DNA of 64,000 nt, from assembly GCF_021440515.1 (NCBI RefSeq), contig NZ_JAKCMV010000041.1, forward strand, positions 30,233 to 94,232, given 5' to 3'. A model generated the notes under the pieces. It saw only the letters and a list, made by a program, of their open reading frames with translations, was not told the DNA's origin and made no database searches. The DNA comes from Enterobacter asburiae. Lineage in GTDB: Bacteria > Pseudomonadota > Gammaproteobacteria > Enterobacterales > Enterobacteriaceae. The translations under genes and the position numbers were made by a program. Of the stretch, positions 26,079 through 35,841 are shown one piece after another (position 1 is the stretch's first letter; every line of letters begins with the position of its first letter).

Positions 26079-26420
26079 ATGACTATTTCCGCTCAGGTCA
26101 TCGACACCATTGTCGAGTGGATCGACGACAATTTACATCAGCCGTTGCGCATTGAAGAGATTGCCCGCCACGCGGGCTATTCCAAGTGGCATTTACAGCG
26201 GCTGTTTATGCAGTACAAAGGGGAGAGCCTCGGGCGCTACATCCGCGAGCGCAAGCTGCTGCTGGCGGCGCGCGATCTGCGCGAGTCCGACGAGCGCGTG
26301 TACGACATCTGCCTGCGCTACGGGTTTGATTCCCAGCAGACCTTCACGCGCATCTTCACCCGCACCTTCCATCAGCCGCCCGGCGCCTATCGCAAAGAGA
26401 ACCACAGCCGGGCGCACTGA
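26079..26420 (+). CDS. ramA: RamA, AraC-family global activator of efflux and stress genes
   Basis: A 113-residue protein made only of the AraC/XylS DNA-binding domain, with two helix-turn-helices (RIEEIARHAGYSKWHLQRLF and RVYDICLRYGFDSQQTFTRIF), as in MarA, SoxS and Rob. It activates acrAB-tolC and lowers porin expression. Length and sequence agree with Enterobacter and Klebsiella RamA. The ATG at 26079 follows AGGGGGAG. A strong terminator lies 14 bases after the stop. Its level should be set by RamR at the promoter upstream of romA; a second promoter within romA is likely but I cannot place it. Confidence 0.96.
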   Translation: MTISAQVIDTIVEWIDDNLHQPLRIEEIARHAGYSKWHLQRLFMQYKGESLGRYIRERKLLLAARDLRESDERVYDICLRYGFDSQQTFTRIFTRTFHQPPGAYRKENHSRAH

Positions 26421-26434
26421 GGTGCGTTACGCAG

Positions 26435-26469
26435 GCCGGGCAAGGCGATATCGCCGCCCGGCTTTTTTT
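26435..26469 (+). terminator. Intrinsic terminator of romA-ramA
   Basis: GCCGGGC and GCCCGGC enclose a second palindrome, GGCGATATCGCC, followed by seven T's. It looks like a REP unit reused as a terminator. Confidence 0.9.
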
Positions 26470-26493
26470 GCCCTGGCGACAGGAGATGGCCGC

Positions 26494-26742
26494 TTACGAT
26501 CCCACTGAAATCCAGCGACGCCAGACGAAGCGCAGTATGAAGAACTCGATCGCGCCAAGCAGCAGAAACCACAGGCAGAAGAGAATAGTGTAGAGCTGGT
26601 TAAGATCGACCAGATGGAACGTGGTCATCATTTTTTTCGCCAGCACCAGCCCTAACGAGGGGGCGGGCAGCAGCAGACAGGAGAGCAGGGCCATCAGCAG
26701 GATGCCCCCGGCCGTCAGCAGCGATTCTAACGGGTGTTTCAT
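26494..26742 (-). CDS. ybdJ: YbdJ, small inner-membrane protein (DUF1158)
   Basis: An 82-residue protein with two hydrophobic helices (GGILLMALLSCLLLPAPSLGL and LYTILFCLWFLLLGAIEFFIL) and a basic C-terminal tail (RRWISVGS). It matches E. coli YbdJ in length and along the whole sequence. No function is known. In E. coli it directly precedes ybdK; here 7.5 kb of extra genes separate them. It is convergent with ramA. Confidence 0.92.
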   Translation of the reverse strand: MKHPLESLLTAGGILLMALLSCLLLPAPSLGLVLAKKMMTTFHLVDLNQLYTILFCLWFLLLGAIEFFILRFVWRRWISVGS

Positions 26743-26922
26743 ATTAATGTTAATCGTCAGTTAAAAAAGCGATTGTCGGACATTACCTTTCGTAAAGCAA
26801 TATAAACCCGGCTGCGGTTTTTTCACCAAATGAATGCGTCATTCTGCACGCTAAGGGCAAAATAAAAATAAATAACCCGATCCGCTTAAATTAATTTCGG
26901 CTTATGTAAATAAACGTCTGTC

Positions 26923-27033
26923 TCAGGAAAATAATTTTACAAAGGTATAGGTGCTATATCCAATTAACGTTGCAATAACAATGGCGGCGATAATGTATAA
27001 CGCCAGGCGGCGCGCGCGATAAATGCCAAACAT
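26923..27033 (-). CDS. 36-residue single-helix membrane protein next to the P-type ATPase
   Basis: A small reading frame begins with ATG at 27033, preceded by AAGGAG at a 5- to 6-base distance. It encodes MFGIYRARRLALYIIAAIVI, continuing ATLIGYSTYTFVKLFS and ending in TGA. It has a basic juxtamembrane segment (RARR) followed by a 20-residue hydrophobic helix, a positive-inside layout. It is divergent from the cation ATPase gene, 208 bases away. Small single-helix proteins often tune pumps (for example MgtS, KdpF). I do not recognise a named family; a regulatory role is inference. The strong Shine-Dalgarno sequence supports translation. Confidence 0.7.
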   Translation of the reverse strand: MFGIYRARRLALYIIAAIVIATLIGYSTYTFVKLFS

Positions 27034-27241
27034 GGTGTCTCCTTGTTTAGAGAAGGTTTAGAAATATTTTGTAAGAATCATCTTATCAAATTAAGTTTAC
27101 TGAGTTTTGAATAACCCGGCAGTAATTATTTTGCGGTAGATCAATTTTCTCCGCAACAAATAAAAATTGCAGTTATCAAATTTATTTAAGCCAGAAAGGA
27201 AATTTGGCTTCCGCCCACCGGATAGTGAAGGAATTGAATTA
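27034..27241. promoter_or_regulatory. AT-rich divergent promoter region
   Basis: The region is markedly AT-rich between GC-rich genes and should hold promoters for both the small membrane protein and the ATPase. No clear operator is seen. Confidence 0.4.
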
Positions 27242-29962
27242 ATGACTAAGATGAAAAATCCGCAGAATATGCCTCCGGCAGGAGGACAGGTTCACAACCA
27301 GCCCCACCAGCAGACGGTAGAGCAAGTGCTTGCTCACCTGCAAACGCAGCCGGACGGGCTTGACCGCGCAGAGGCGCAGGCGCGTCTGAATCAATATGGG
27401 CCGAACGCGCTGCCGGAAAAAAAGGGTAAACCTGCCTGGCTGCGTTTTCTCGCCCACTTTAATGACGTGCTGATATATGTCCTGCTGGCGGCCGCCGTGC
27501 TAACCGCCGTAATGGGACATTGGGTCGATACGCTGGTTATTTTAGGCGTGGCGGTAATTAATGCGCTGATTGGTCATATCCAGGAAAGTAATGCCGAAAA
27601 ATCGCTGCAAAGTATTCGTAATATGCTCTCCAGCGACGCGCGCGTTATTCGTAATGGCAGTCATGAAACCCTTCCCACGACTGAAATAGTCCCGGGGGAT
27701 ATTATTGTCTTACGCGCGGGCGATCGTATTCCGGCGGATATGCGTTTGATTGAGGCGCATAATTTACGCGTGGAAGAAGCCATTTTAACCGGCGAATCCA
27801 CCGTGGTGGATAAACACACGCTTCCCCTGGAAGGAGAATTGCCGCTGGGCGATCGCACCAACCTGGTCTTTTCCGGTACGACGGTGAGCGCGGGCGGCGG
27901 CGTGGGCGTGGTGATTGCCACCGGGCAGGACACGGAGCTGGGCCACATCAACCAGATGATGGCGGGCATTGAAAAGCACCGCACCCCGCTGCTGGTGCAG
28001 ATGGACAAGCTCGGCAAAGCGATTTTCGCCATTATTCTGGCGATGATGGCCGCGCTGTTTGTCTTCAGCCTGGTGCTGCGCGATATCCCGATGGGCGAAT
28101 TGCTGCTCTCCCTGATTAGCCTCGCGGTGGCCTCCGTGCCGGAAGGTCTGCCGGCGATTATCTCCATCATCCTCTCGCTGGGCGTGCAGGCGATGGCGCG
28201 CAAGCGGGCCATTATCCGCAAGCTGCCGACGGTAGAAACCCTGGGGGCGATGACCGTGGTCTGCTCGGATAAAACCGGCACCCTCACCATGAACGAAATG
28301 ACCGTGAAGGCGATTATCACGGCGGACACCTGCTACCGCGTCGAGGGCAACAGCTACGAGCCGGTGGGCAACATCTATCTGGAAGGCAGCGACGAGCCGG
28401 TACAGATCCAGCCGGACACCCTGCTCGAGCAGTACCTGCGCACCGTTGATCTCTGTAACGACAGCCAGCTGATTAAGGATGAGCGCGGGCTGTGGGGCAT
28501 CACCGGAGGCCCGACCGAAGGGGCGCTGAAGGTGCTGGCCGCGAAAGCGAACCTCGCGCCGGTAGTGACCACCTTAATCAACAAGATCCCGTTTGACTCC
28601 CAGTACAAGTACATGAGCACCCACTACCAGATTGGCAGCGAGGAGCAGATCCTGGTCACCGGCGCGCCGGACGTGCTTTTCGCCCTGTGCGAGCAGCAGC
28701 AGACCCGCAACGGCACGGAAATCTTCAACCGCGCGTACTGGGAATCTGAGATGGAGCGCTATGCGCGTCAGGGGCTGCGCATGGTCGCCGCCGCCTTCAA
28801 GCCGGCCAACGGTGAAGCGTCGCTGACCCATGACGACCTCAGCCACGGCCTGATCTTCCTCGGCATTGCCGGGATGATGGACCCGCCGCGTCCGGAGGCC
28901 ATCGAGGCGATCCACGCCTGCCAGCAGGCCGGGATCCGCGTGAAGATGATCACCGGCGATCACCCGCAGACGGCGATGAGCATTGGTCAGATGCTGGGGA
29001 TCACCAACAGCACCCAGGCGGTGACCGGGTATCAGCTGGAGAAGATGGACGATCGCGAGCTGGGCAATGCGGCGCTGGAGTATGACATCTTCGCCCGCAC
29101 CAGCCCGGAGCATAAGCTGCGTCTGGTGAAAGCCTTGCAGGACAAAGGTGAAATTGTCGGCATGACCGGCGACGGGGTGAACGATGCACCGGCGCTGCGC
29201 CAGGCGGACGTCGGCATCGCGATGGGCATCAAAGGCACCGAAGTGACCAAAGAGGCGGCGGACATGGTGCTGACGGACGATAACTTCGCCACCATTGCCA
29301 GCTCGGTAAAAGAGGGGCGTCGCGTCTACGACAACCTGAAGAAAACCATCCTGTTCATCATGCCAACCAACCTGGCGCAGGGGCTGCTGATTGTGATTGC
29401 GCTGCTGGCGGGGAATATCATTCCGCTGACGCCGGTCCTGATTTTGTGGATGAACATGGCGACCTCCGCCACGCTCTCCTTCGGCCTGGCCTTTGAGGCC
29501 GCCGAGCGCAATATCATGCGTCGTCCGCCTCGTCAGACCGGGCAGCACGTGATGGACGCCTTCGCCGTCTGGCGCGTGGCCTTCGTCGGCACCATGATCG
29601 CCCTCGCGGCCTTTGCGCTGGAAGCCTGGCTTGCGCCGCGCGGCCACAGCGCCGAGTTCACCCGCACCGTGCTGTTGCAGATGCTGGTCTGCGCCCAGTG
29701 GGTCTACATGATTAACTGCCGCAACACCGACGGCTTCTCCCTGAACCGTGGCCTGCTGGCGAACAAAGGAATTTGGCTGGTGACCGGCGTGCTGCTCCTG
29801 TTGCAGCTGGCGATTATCTACCTGCCGTTTATGCAGATGCTGTTTGGCACCGAAGCCCTGCCGCTGCGCTACTGGGCCATCACCCTGGTGATTGCGGGCG
29901 CGATGTTCTTCGTCGTCGAGCTTGAGAAGCGACTGACCCGCAGGTTCCGTAAGGCTGCATAA
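27242..29962 (+). CDS. P2-type cation-transporting ATPase (Ca2+/Mg2+-like)
   Basis: A 906-residue pump. A cation-ATPase N-terminal domain (QTVEQVLAHLQTQPDGL...NQYGPNALPE) precedes the actuator motif TGES at about 183-186, phosphorylation site D343 in CSDKTGTLT, a nucleotide-binding domain, the hinge motif TGDGVNDAPALR at about 641-652, and ten membrane helices. The ion-binding helix M4 reads VASVPEGLPAIIS (PEGL), the pattern of SERCA-like calcium and some Na/K pumps. AAGGA lies 9 bases before the ATG at 27242; an open frame upstream lacks support. The transported ion is not decided by sequence alone. It is unlike MgtA in its M4 motif neighbourhood, so Ca2+ is the better guess. Confidence 0.88.
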   Translation: MTKMKNPQNMPPAGGQVHNQPHQQTVEQVLAHLQTQPDGLDRAEAQARLNQYGPNALPEKKGKPAWLRFLAHFNDVLIYVLLAAAVLTAVMGHWVDTLVILGVAVINALIGHIQESNAEKSLQSIRNMLSSDARVIRNGSHETLPTTEIVPGDIIVLRAGDRIPADMRLIEAHNLRVEEAILTGESTVVDKHTLPLEGELPLGDRTNLVFSGTTVSAGGGVGVVIATGQDTELGHINQMMAGIEKHRTPLLVQMDKLGKAIFAIILAMMAALFVFSLVLRDIPMGELLLSLISLAVASVPEGLPAIISIILSLGVQAMARKRAIIRKLPTVETLGAMTVVCSDKTGTLTMNEMTVKAIITADTCYRVEGNSYEPVGNIYLEGSDEPVQIQPDTLLEQYLRTVDLCNDSQLIKDERGLWGITGGPTEGALKVLAAKANLAPVVTTLINKIPFDSQYKYMSTHYQIGSEEQILVTGAPDVLFALCEQQQTRNGTEIFNRAYWESEMERYARQGLRMVAAAFKPANGEASLTHDDLSHGLIFLGIAGMMDPPRPEAIEAIHACQQAGIRVKMITGDHPQTAMSIGQMLGITNSTQAVTGYQLEKMDDRELGNAALEYDIFARTSPEHKLRLVKALQDKGEIVGMTGDGVNDAPALRQADVGIAMGIKGTEVTKEAADMVLTDDNFATIASSVKEGRRVYDNLKKTILFIMPTNLAQGLLIVIALLAGNIIPLTPVLILWMNMATSATLSFGLAFEAAERNIMRRPPRQTGQHVMDAFAVWRVAFVGTMIALAAFALEAWLAPRGHSAEFTRTVLLQMLVCAQWVYMINCRNTDGFSLNRGLLANKGIWLVTGVLLLLQLAIIYLPFMQMLFGTEALPLRYWAITLVIAGAMFFVVELEKRLTRRFRKAA

Positions 29963-29970
29963 CCTTTTGC

Positions 29971-30048
29971 CCTCACCCTAACCCTCTCCCTCGGGGAGAG
30001 GGGACTCAGACCTCCCTCTCCCTTTGGGAGAGGGTCGGGGTGAGGGGA
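29971..30048. repeat. Double C/G-rich palindromic repeat
   Basis: Two adjacent members of the CCCTCTCCC/GGGAGAGGG family with flanking CCTCACCC and GGGTGAGGGG arms fill the gap between the ATPase and the efflux adaptor. They may act as a terminator for the ATPase gene. Confidence 0.7.
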
Positions 30049-30068
30049 CAAACACCGAGACAATCTCC

Positions 30069-31145
30069 ATGAAACTGACTTTCTTGCGCGCCGCCCTGGC
30101 CAGCGCGTTTCTCGTCTGTACCCTCCAACCCGCATTCGCCGCCGTTCCCGTGCGCACGGCCACCGTTGAGCAAACCGCGCACGCCGCGGAGCGCCAGATC
30201 CCCGGTCGTCTTGAGGCCATTCACACCGTCGAGCTGCGCGCCCGCACGGAAGGCGTTATCACCAAAATGCATTTTCGCGACGGGCAGTATGTGAAAAAGG
30301 GCGACCTGCTGTTCGAGCTGGACGACGCCGAGCCGCGTGCCGCCGTGCGTCTGGCGCAGGCCGAGGTCAAAAGCGCCGAAGCTACGCTGCGTCAGGCGCA
30401 GCAGCAGCTGTCGCGATTTGAAAGCCTAAAAACCGGCAACGCCATCAGCCGTAACGACGTGGACACCGCGCGGATGCAGCGCGACGTGGCGAGCGCGGCG
30501 CTGGAGCAGGCCAAAGCTCGCTTAGAGGCGCGTAACGTCACGCTGGCCTACACCCGCATCACCTCGCCGATTGATGGCCGGGTGGGGCACAGCCGGTTTC
30601 ATCCGGGCAGCCTGGTGAACCCGTCCAGCGGCGTGCTGGTGGACGTGGTGCAGCTCGATCCGATCCGTATCGCCTTTGCGCTAGAAGAGGGAGCGTTTGC
30701 CAGCAAGGCGGGGCAACATGCGGATATTGCCGAGCTGAAAAAAGCCTGGCGGGCAGACATTGATAGCGGCGACAGGCGCGAAAGCGGCGAGCTGACCTCG
30801 GTGGATAACCGTATCGACCCGCGCACCGCGAGCGTGATGGTGCGCGCCGAGTTTGCCAATCCGCGCCATCGCCTGCTGCCGGGCGGCAGCATTAACGTCT
30901 GGCTGCGCCCGCAGTCTGAACAGCCTGCGCTGTTTATTCCGGCGGCGGCGGTTGGGCAGAACGGCGACGGCTTTTTCGCGTGGATCGTGGATGCAAACAA
31001 CACCGCGCACAAACGCCCGCTGGCGCTGGGCGCGCAGTCCGGCCAGCAGTATCAGGTGCTGTCGGGGCTACGCGCTAACGAGCGCGTGGTGACCGAGGGC
31101 GCGCAGCGTTTGCAGGACGGCATGGCCGTCCAGGTACTGGAGTAA
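30069..31145 (+). CDS. RND efflux periplasmic adaptor (membrane fusion protein)
   Basis: A 358-residue adaptor. A cleavable signal peptide (ends PAFAAVP) precedes the barrel-sandwich lipoyl half (ELRARTEGVITKMHFRDGQYVKKGDLLFELDD), a helical hairpin (about residues 85-155, LRQAQQQLSRFESL), the second lipoyl half (ARNVTLAYTRITSPIDGRVG) and a beta-barrel domain. Unlike AcrA there is no lipobox Cys, so it is probably soluble and periplasmic. The ATG at 30069 is preferred because it starts the signal peptide. The RND pump gene starts 9 bases after its stop. Confidence 0.9.
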   Translation: MKLTFLRAALASAFLVCTLQPAFAAVPVRTATVEQTAHAAERQIPGRLEAIHTVELRARTEGVITKMHFRDGQYVKKGDLLFELDDAEPRAAVRLAQAEVKSAEATLRQAQQQLSRFESLKTGNAISRNDVDTARMQRDVASAALEQAKARLEARNVTLAYTRITSPIDGRVGHSRFHPGSLVNPSSGVLVDVVQLDPIRIAFALEEGAFASKAGQHADIAELKKAWRADIDSGDRRESGELTSVDNRIDPRTASVMVRAEFANPRHRLLPGGSINVWLRPQSEQPALFIPAAAVGQNGDGFFAWIVDANNTAHKRPLALGAQSGQQYQVLSGLRANERVVTEGAQRLQDGMAVQVLE

Positions 31146-31154
31146 GGAGCCGCT

Positions 31155-34100
31155 ATGCTGACGTTTTTCATTAAACGCCCGCGTTTCGCCATGGTGATCG
31201 CGCTGGTTATTACCCTGCTGGGGGCGATTGCGCTCAGGCTGATCCCGGTGGAGCAGTACCCGCAGATCACGCCCCCGGTTGTGAATGTGTCAGCCTCCTG
31301 GCCGGGTGCCAGCTCGGCGGACGTGGCGGAGGCCATCGCCACGCCGCTGGAGACCCAGCTTAACGGCGTGGACCACATGCTGTATATGGAGTCCACCAGC
31401 TCGGATGAGGGGGCTTACAGCCTGAACATCACCTTCGCGGCGGGCACCGACCCGGATCTGGCGGCGATCGACGTGCAAAACCGCGTGGCGCAGGCCGTCG
31501 CGCAGCTGCCTACCGAGGCGCAGCAAAACGGCGTTCAGGTGCGCAAGCGCGCCAGCAATCTGATGATGGGGGTGAGCCTTTACTCACCGGGAAGCACCCA
31601 CTCGCCGCTGTACGTGAGCAACTACGCCAGCACCCAGGTGCGCGAGGCGCTGGCGCGTCTGCCGGGCGTGGGGCAGGTGCAGATGTTCGGCGCACGGGAC
31701 TACAGTATGCGCATCTGGCTGCGTCCGGATCGCATGAACGCTCTGAATATTACTACCGATGACGTTGCCCAGGCGCTGCGCGAGCAGAACGTGCAGGGTG
31801 CTGCCGGGCAGGTCGGCACGCCGCCGGTGTTTAACGGCCAGCAGCAGACGCTGACCATCAACGGGCTGGGGCGTCTTAACCAGGCCGACGATTTCGCGAA
31901 CATCATTATCCGCGCAGGCGAGCAGGGTCAGCTGGTGCGCTTGCAGGATGTCGCCACCATCGAGCTGGGTTCCCGCAGCTACAGCTCCGGCGCGCAGCTT
32001 AACGGCCATGACTCCGCCTATCTCGGGATCTACCCTACGCCGTCCGCCAACGCCCTGCGCGTCGCCGACGCGGTGCGCGCCGAGCTGGCGCATCTGGCAA
32101 CGCGCTTTCCCGACGATCTGACCTACGAGGTGAAGTTCGACACCACCCGCTTTGTCGCGGCGACCATCAAAGAGATTGGCGTATCGCTGGCGCTGACCCT
32201 GCTGGCGGTGGTGGTTGTGGTCTCGCTGTTTTTGCAAAGCTGGCGCGCGACGCTGATTGTGGCGCTCGCCATTCCGGTTTCCCTGATTGGCACCTTTGCG
32301 GTGCTCTATACGCTGGGCTATTCCGCCAACACCCTGAGCCTGTTCGCCATTATTCTGGCGCTGACGATGGTGGTGGATGACGCCATCGTGGTAGTGGAGA
32401 GCGTGGAAACGCTGATGGCGGAAGGGCAGAGCCGGACGGCGGCCACCGCGCAGGCGCTGCGCCAGATTGCCGGGCCGGTGATTGCCACCACGCTGGTGCT
32501 GCTGGCGGTGTTTGTCCCGGTGGCGCTGCTGCCGGGGATCGTCGGCGAGCTGTATCGTCAGTTCGCGGTTACGCTCTCGACCGCCGTCACCCTCTCAAGC
32601 CTGGTGGCGCTGACGCTGACCCCGGCGCTGTGCGCGCTCCTGCTGCGCCCGCGTCCGGCACGACCTGCCGCGATGTTCCGCGGGTTCAACCGTGGGCTGG
32701 ACGCCACCCGCCGCGCCTACACGCGTCTGGTGAACGTGTTCAACCTGCGCCCGTTGCTGGCGCTGGCGGCAACCGCCGTTGCGGCGGCGGTGGTGGCGTT
32801 CAGCTTTATGTCGATGCCGAAAGGCTTCCTGCCGCAGGAGGATCAGGGCTACTTCTTTGCCAGCGTTCAGCTCCCGGAGGCGGCGTCCCTTGAGCGTACC
32901 GAAGCGGTGATGACGAAGGCGCGGGCGCTGATTGCCGCCAACCCGGCGGTGGAGGATGTGATTCAGGTGTCCGGGTTTAACATTCTCAACGGCACCAGCG
33001 CGTCCAACGGCGGGTTTATCTCGGTGATGCTAAAAGACTGGAGCCAGCGCCCGGCGCTGGATGAGGTGATGGGCGAGCTGCAACGCCAGCTGTTCTCCCT
33101 GCCTGAAGCGACGATCATGACCTTCGCGCCGCCGACCCTGCCGGGGCTGGGCAACGCCTCGGGCTTCGATCTGCGCATTCAGGCGCAGGCGGGACAAAGC
33201 CCGGCGGAGCTGGAGCAGGTGACGCGCGGCATTCTGCTGAAGGCGAACCAGCATCCTCAGCTTAACCGCGTGTTTACCACCTGGAGCAGCAACGTGCCGC
33301 AGCTGACGTTAAGCGTTGACCGCGAGCGGGCCGCGCGTCTGGACGTGCCGGTGTCGCGCATCTTCAGCAGCCTGCAAACCGCCTTTGGCGGTACGCGGGC
33401 GGGGGATTTCAGCGTCAACAACCGGGTCTATCACGTGGTGATGCAAAACGAGATGCAGTGGCGCGAGCGCGCGGAGCAGATAAGCGATCTGTACGTGCGC
33501 AGCAACGGCGGCGAGCGGGTGCGGCTGAGCAACCTCGTCACCATCACCCCGACCGTGGGCGCACCGTTTTTACAGCAGTACAACCAGTTCCCGTCGGTGT
33601 CGGTGAGCGGCTCGGCGGCGCAGGGGGTAAGCAGCAGCACGGCGATGGCGGCGATGGGCGAACTGCTGGCTGAAAACCTGCCTGCCGGGTACGACTACGC
33701 CTGGAGCGGAATGTCGTACCAGGAGCAGCAGACCGGGAATCAGGCTGTCTGGATCGTGCTGGCGGCGGTGGTGATGGCGTGGCTGTTCCTGGTCGCCCAG
33801 TATGAGAGCTGGACGCTGCCCGCCAGCGTGATGCTCTCGGTGCTGTTCGCCATCGGCGGCGCGCTGGTATGGCTGTGGGCAGCCGGGTACGCCAACGACG
33901 TGTACGTGCAGATTGGCCTGGTGCTATTAATTGCCCTTGCGGCGAAAAACGCGATATTGATCGTCGAGTTTGCCCGCGCGCGGCGCAATGAAGGGCTGGC
34001 GATTGTTGATGCGGCGCGAGAAGGGGCCTCACGCCGCTTCCGGGCGGTGATGATGACCGCCGTGTCGTTCATTATCGGCGTGTTACCGATGATGCTGGCG

Positions 34101-34289
34101 ACCGGCGCGGGGGCGCAGAGCCGCCGTATCATCGGCACCACGGTGTTCAGCGGAATGCTGGTGGCGACCGTTATCGGGATCGTCTTTATCCCGGCGCTGT
34201 TCGTGCTGTTCCAGCGCCTGCGCGAGTGGGGCCACGGCCTTACGGACTCGTCGCCCACAGCTCGCAGTGCTTCTGAACCAGAGAAATAA
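31155..34289 (+). CDS. RND (HAE1) multidrug efflux pump
   Basis: A 1044-residue inner-membrane proton antiporter of the AcrB/OqxB class. [20 protein letters not shown] starts the first helix. Two large periplasmic loops follow helices 1 and 7. The proton-relay residues are D408/D409 ([15 protein letters not shown]) and K931 ([17 protein letters not shown]). No outer-membrane factor gene follows, so the pump would rely on TolC or another channel. No local regulator gene adjoins it. The last 50 bases overlap the 3' end of the convergent ybdK, so the C terminus ([10 protein letters not shown]) is encoded antisense to ybdK. Confidence 0.93.
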   Translation: MLTFFIKRPRFAMVIALVITLLGAIALRLIPVEQYPQITPPVVNVSASWPGASSADVAEAIATPLETQLNGVDHMLYMESTSSDEGAYSLNITFAAGTDPDLAAIDVQNRVAQAVAQLPTEAQQNGVQVRKRASNLMMGVSLYSPGSTHSPLYVSNYASTQVREALARLPGVGQVQMFGARDYSMRIWLRPDRMNALNITTDDVAQALREQNVQGAAGQVGTPPVFNGQQQTLTINGLGRLNQADDFANIIIRAGEQGQLVRLQDVATIELGSRSYSSGAQLNGHDSAYLGIYPTPSANALRVADAVRAELAHLATRFPDDLTYEVKFDTTRFVAATIKEIGVSLALTLLAVVVVVSLFLQSWRATLIVALAIPVSLIGTFAVLYTLGYSANTLSLFAIILALTMVVDDAIVVVESVETLMAEGQSRTAATAQALRQIAGPVIATTLVLLAVFVPVALLPGIVGELYRQFAVTLSTAVTLSSLVALTLTPALCALLLRPRPARPAAMFRGFNRGLDATRRAYTRLVNVFNLRPLLALAATAVAAAVVAFSFMSMPKGFLPQEDQGYFFASVQLPEAASLERTEAVMTKARALIAANPAVEDVIQVSGFNILNGTSASNGGFISVMLKDWSQRPALDEVMGELQRQLFSLPEATIMTFAPPTLPGLGNASGFDLRIQAQAGQSPAELEQVTRGILLKANQHPQLNRVFTTWSSNVPQLTLSVDRERAARLDVPVSRIFSSLQTAFGGTRAGDFSVNNRVYHVVMQNEMQWRERAEQISDLYVRSNGGERVRLSNLVTITPTVGAPFLQQYNQFPSVSVSGSAAQGVSSSTAMAAMGELLAENLPAGYDYAWSGMSYQEQQTGNQAVWIVLAAVVMAWLFLVAQYESWTLPASVMLSVLFAIGGALVWLWAAGYANDVYVQIGLVLLIALAAKNAILIVEFARARRNEGLAIVDAAREGASRRFRAVMMTAVSFIIGVLPMMLATGAGAQSRRIIGTTVFSGMLVATVIGIVFIPALFVLFQRLREWGHGLTDSSPTARSASEPEK

Positions 34290-35361
34290 GCGAGCCGCCG
34301 TCGGCGATAAAGTTCCGCATTCGCTGCGCCTCGCTCTTGCCCTGTTTTAACATCAGGGCAATTTCTTTAATTGCGCTTGTCGCGCCGAGCTTATCGGCCG
34401 ACGGCGCAACCTGCTCCAGCAGCCACGCAATATCCTCTGCAATCGTCTTCTGCTCCCCGGTGTGAACGTCGGTCAGTATGCCCTCCAGCCCGTAGCGGCA
34501 GGCCTGAAAGCGGTTAAAGCGGTAAAGCAGAAAATCCTTTTCCTGATGCTTATACGGACGGGTGGTCAGCAGCCAGTGCGACGTCGCCTGGATCAGCCCG
34601 GCAATGTTGAGGGCGTGGGCCAGGGTCAGCGGCGTATCCATCACCCGCACCTCCACGGTGCCAAAATGCGGGCTGGGGCGAATATCCCAGTGCAGATCTT
34701 TAATGCTCTCGATCATGCTTGTGGAACTCAGGCGGCGGAACAGCCCTTCAAACTCCTGCCAGCTGTTCACAAACGGCATCTGGCCGTTGTCCGGGAAGCC
34801 GGAAAAAATATTCAGGCGCGACGAGGAGAACTTCGTGTCCGTCCCCTGCATGTAGGGGGACGACGCCGCGAGGGCGATAAAGTGCGGCACAAAGCGCGAC
34901 AGGCCGTGCAGCAGGTAGATGGCATCGTCCCCGGTCCGACAGCCGACATGAACGTGCTGGCCAAACACCGTTGCCTGCAAAATCAGATAGCCGAAGCGCT
35001 CCAGGGTGACGTTGTAGCGCTCGTCGGCGCACACCTCCTGGCGCTGCCATTTCTGGAACGGGTGCGTCCCGCCGCCGCAGATCTGGATATGCTGCGCCGC
35101 CGCCGCCCGCAAAATGGTTTGCTGCATCGCGGAGAACTGCGCGGCCGCCTGATCGATGCTCTGACACACCCCGGTGGCGATTTCGAGCATACTTTCGGTG
35201 ATGTCGTGCTTCACCTCGCCGCCTTTGATGTCGTCTTTGACGGCGGCGATCAGGGGGGAGGAGTCCTGGCTGAGATCGTAGCCCGGCGGATTGACCACCT
35301 GAAGCTCCAGTTCGATGCCGAGGGTGTAGGGTTCTGACGATTTGAAATCAGGTAGGGGCAT
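34240..35361 (-). CDS. ybdK: YbdK, glutamate-cysteine-ligase-like carboxylate-amine ligase
   Basis: A 373-residue GCS2-family enzyme with weak gamma-glutamyl-cysteine ligase activity in E. coli. [25 protein letters not shown] starts at the ATG at 35361, as in E. coli; the open frame extends 13 codons further without support. Conserved ATP/Mg motifs are [37 protein letters not shown] and [10 protein letters not shown]. It is a backbone gene normally next to ybdJ. The 3' end overlaps the RND pump gene. Confidence 0.95.
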   Translation of the reverse strand: MPLPDFKSSEPYTLGIELELQVVNPPGYDLSQDSSPLIAAVKDDIKGGEVKHDITESMLEIATGVCQSIDQAAAQFSAMQQTILRAAAAQHIQICGGGTHPFQKWQRQEVCADERYNVTLERFGYLILQATVFGQHVHVGCRTGDDAIYLLHGLSRFVPHFIALAASSPYMQGTDTKFSSSRLNIFSGFPDNGQMPFVNSWQEFEGLFRRLSSTSMIESIKDLHWDIRPSPHFGTVEVRVMDTPLTLAHALNIAGLIQATSHWLLTTRPYKHQEKDFLLYRFNRFQACRYGLEGILTDVHTGEQKTIAEDIAWLLEQVAPSADKLGATSAIKEIALMLKQGKSEAQRMRNFIADGGSLISLVQKHCELWATSP

Positions 35362-35841
35362 GGCGCACTCCGTTGTCTGTTTTAACGTAATTATAGACAA
35401 ACAAAATCCCCTGAAGCGGACGGGTAATTTAGCGCGAGCGTAGGTGGCGATAATAAATATCGGTCAGCGTTTATTATTATTCGTTATGAAGCCAGTGCCT
35501 GTTATCGGGCAAGCCAGTTTCGCGTTGCTGAAAATTCCTGGTTTATATGAGTTATTGAGGTGAAACAATAAATTAACATAAGTTAATTTCTTTCTTTATG
35601 ATTAAAAATCAATAGTTTATATTTCTATCTATGTGATTTAATTTCCTGTGTAATTACCTGCGTAATTAAAATTCTTAATTAAAAGGCACGCTGTTTACGG
35701 CGTTATTCGGCCTTTCATATACTGTGCACTAAGGAATTACTCAAGGGACTCTCTCCGGTATTTACCTTCAACTAATAATCTTTTCCAGACACGGAAGAGG
35801 CTTCTTTTGCCTGATATTTCATACATCCTCTGGAGGTCGTT
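35362..35841. promoter_or_regulatory. AT-rich region upstream of the autotransporter
   Basis: About 480 bases without a gene, strongly AT-rich from roughly 35500 to 35760. It should carry the autotransporter promoter and possibly sites for the LuxR-type regulators encoded downstream and for H-NS. No operator stands out. Confidence 0.45.
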
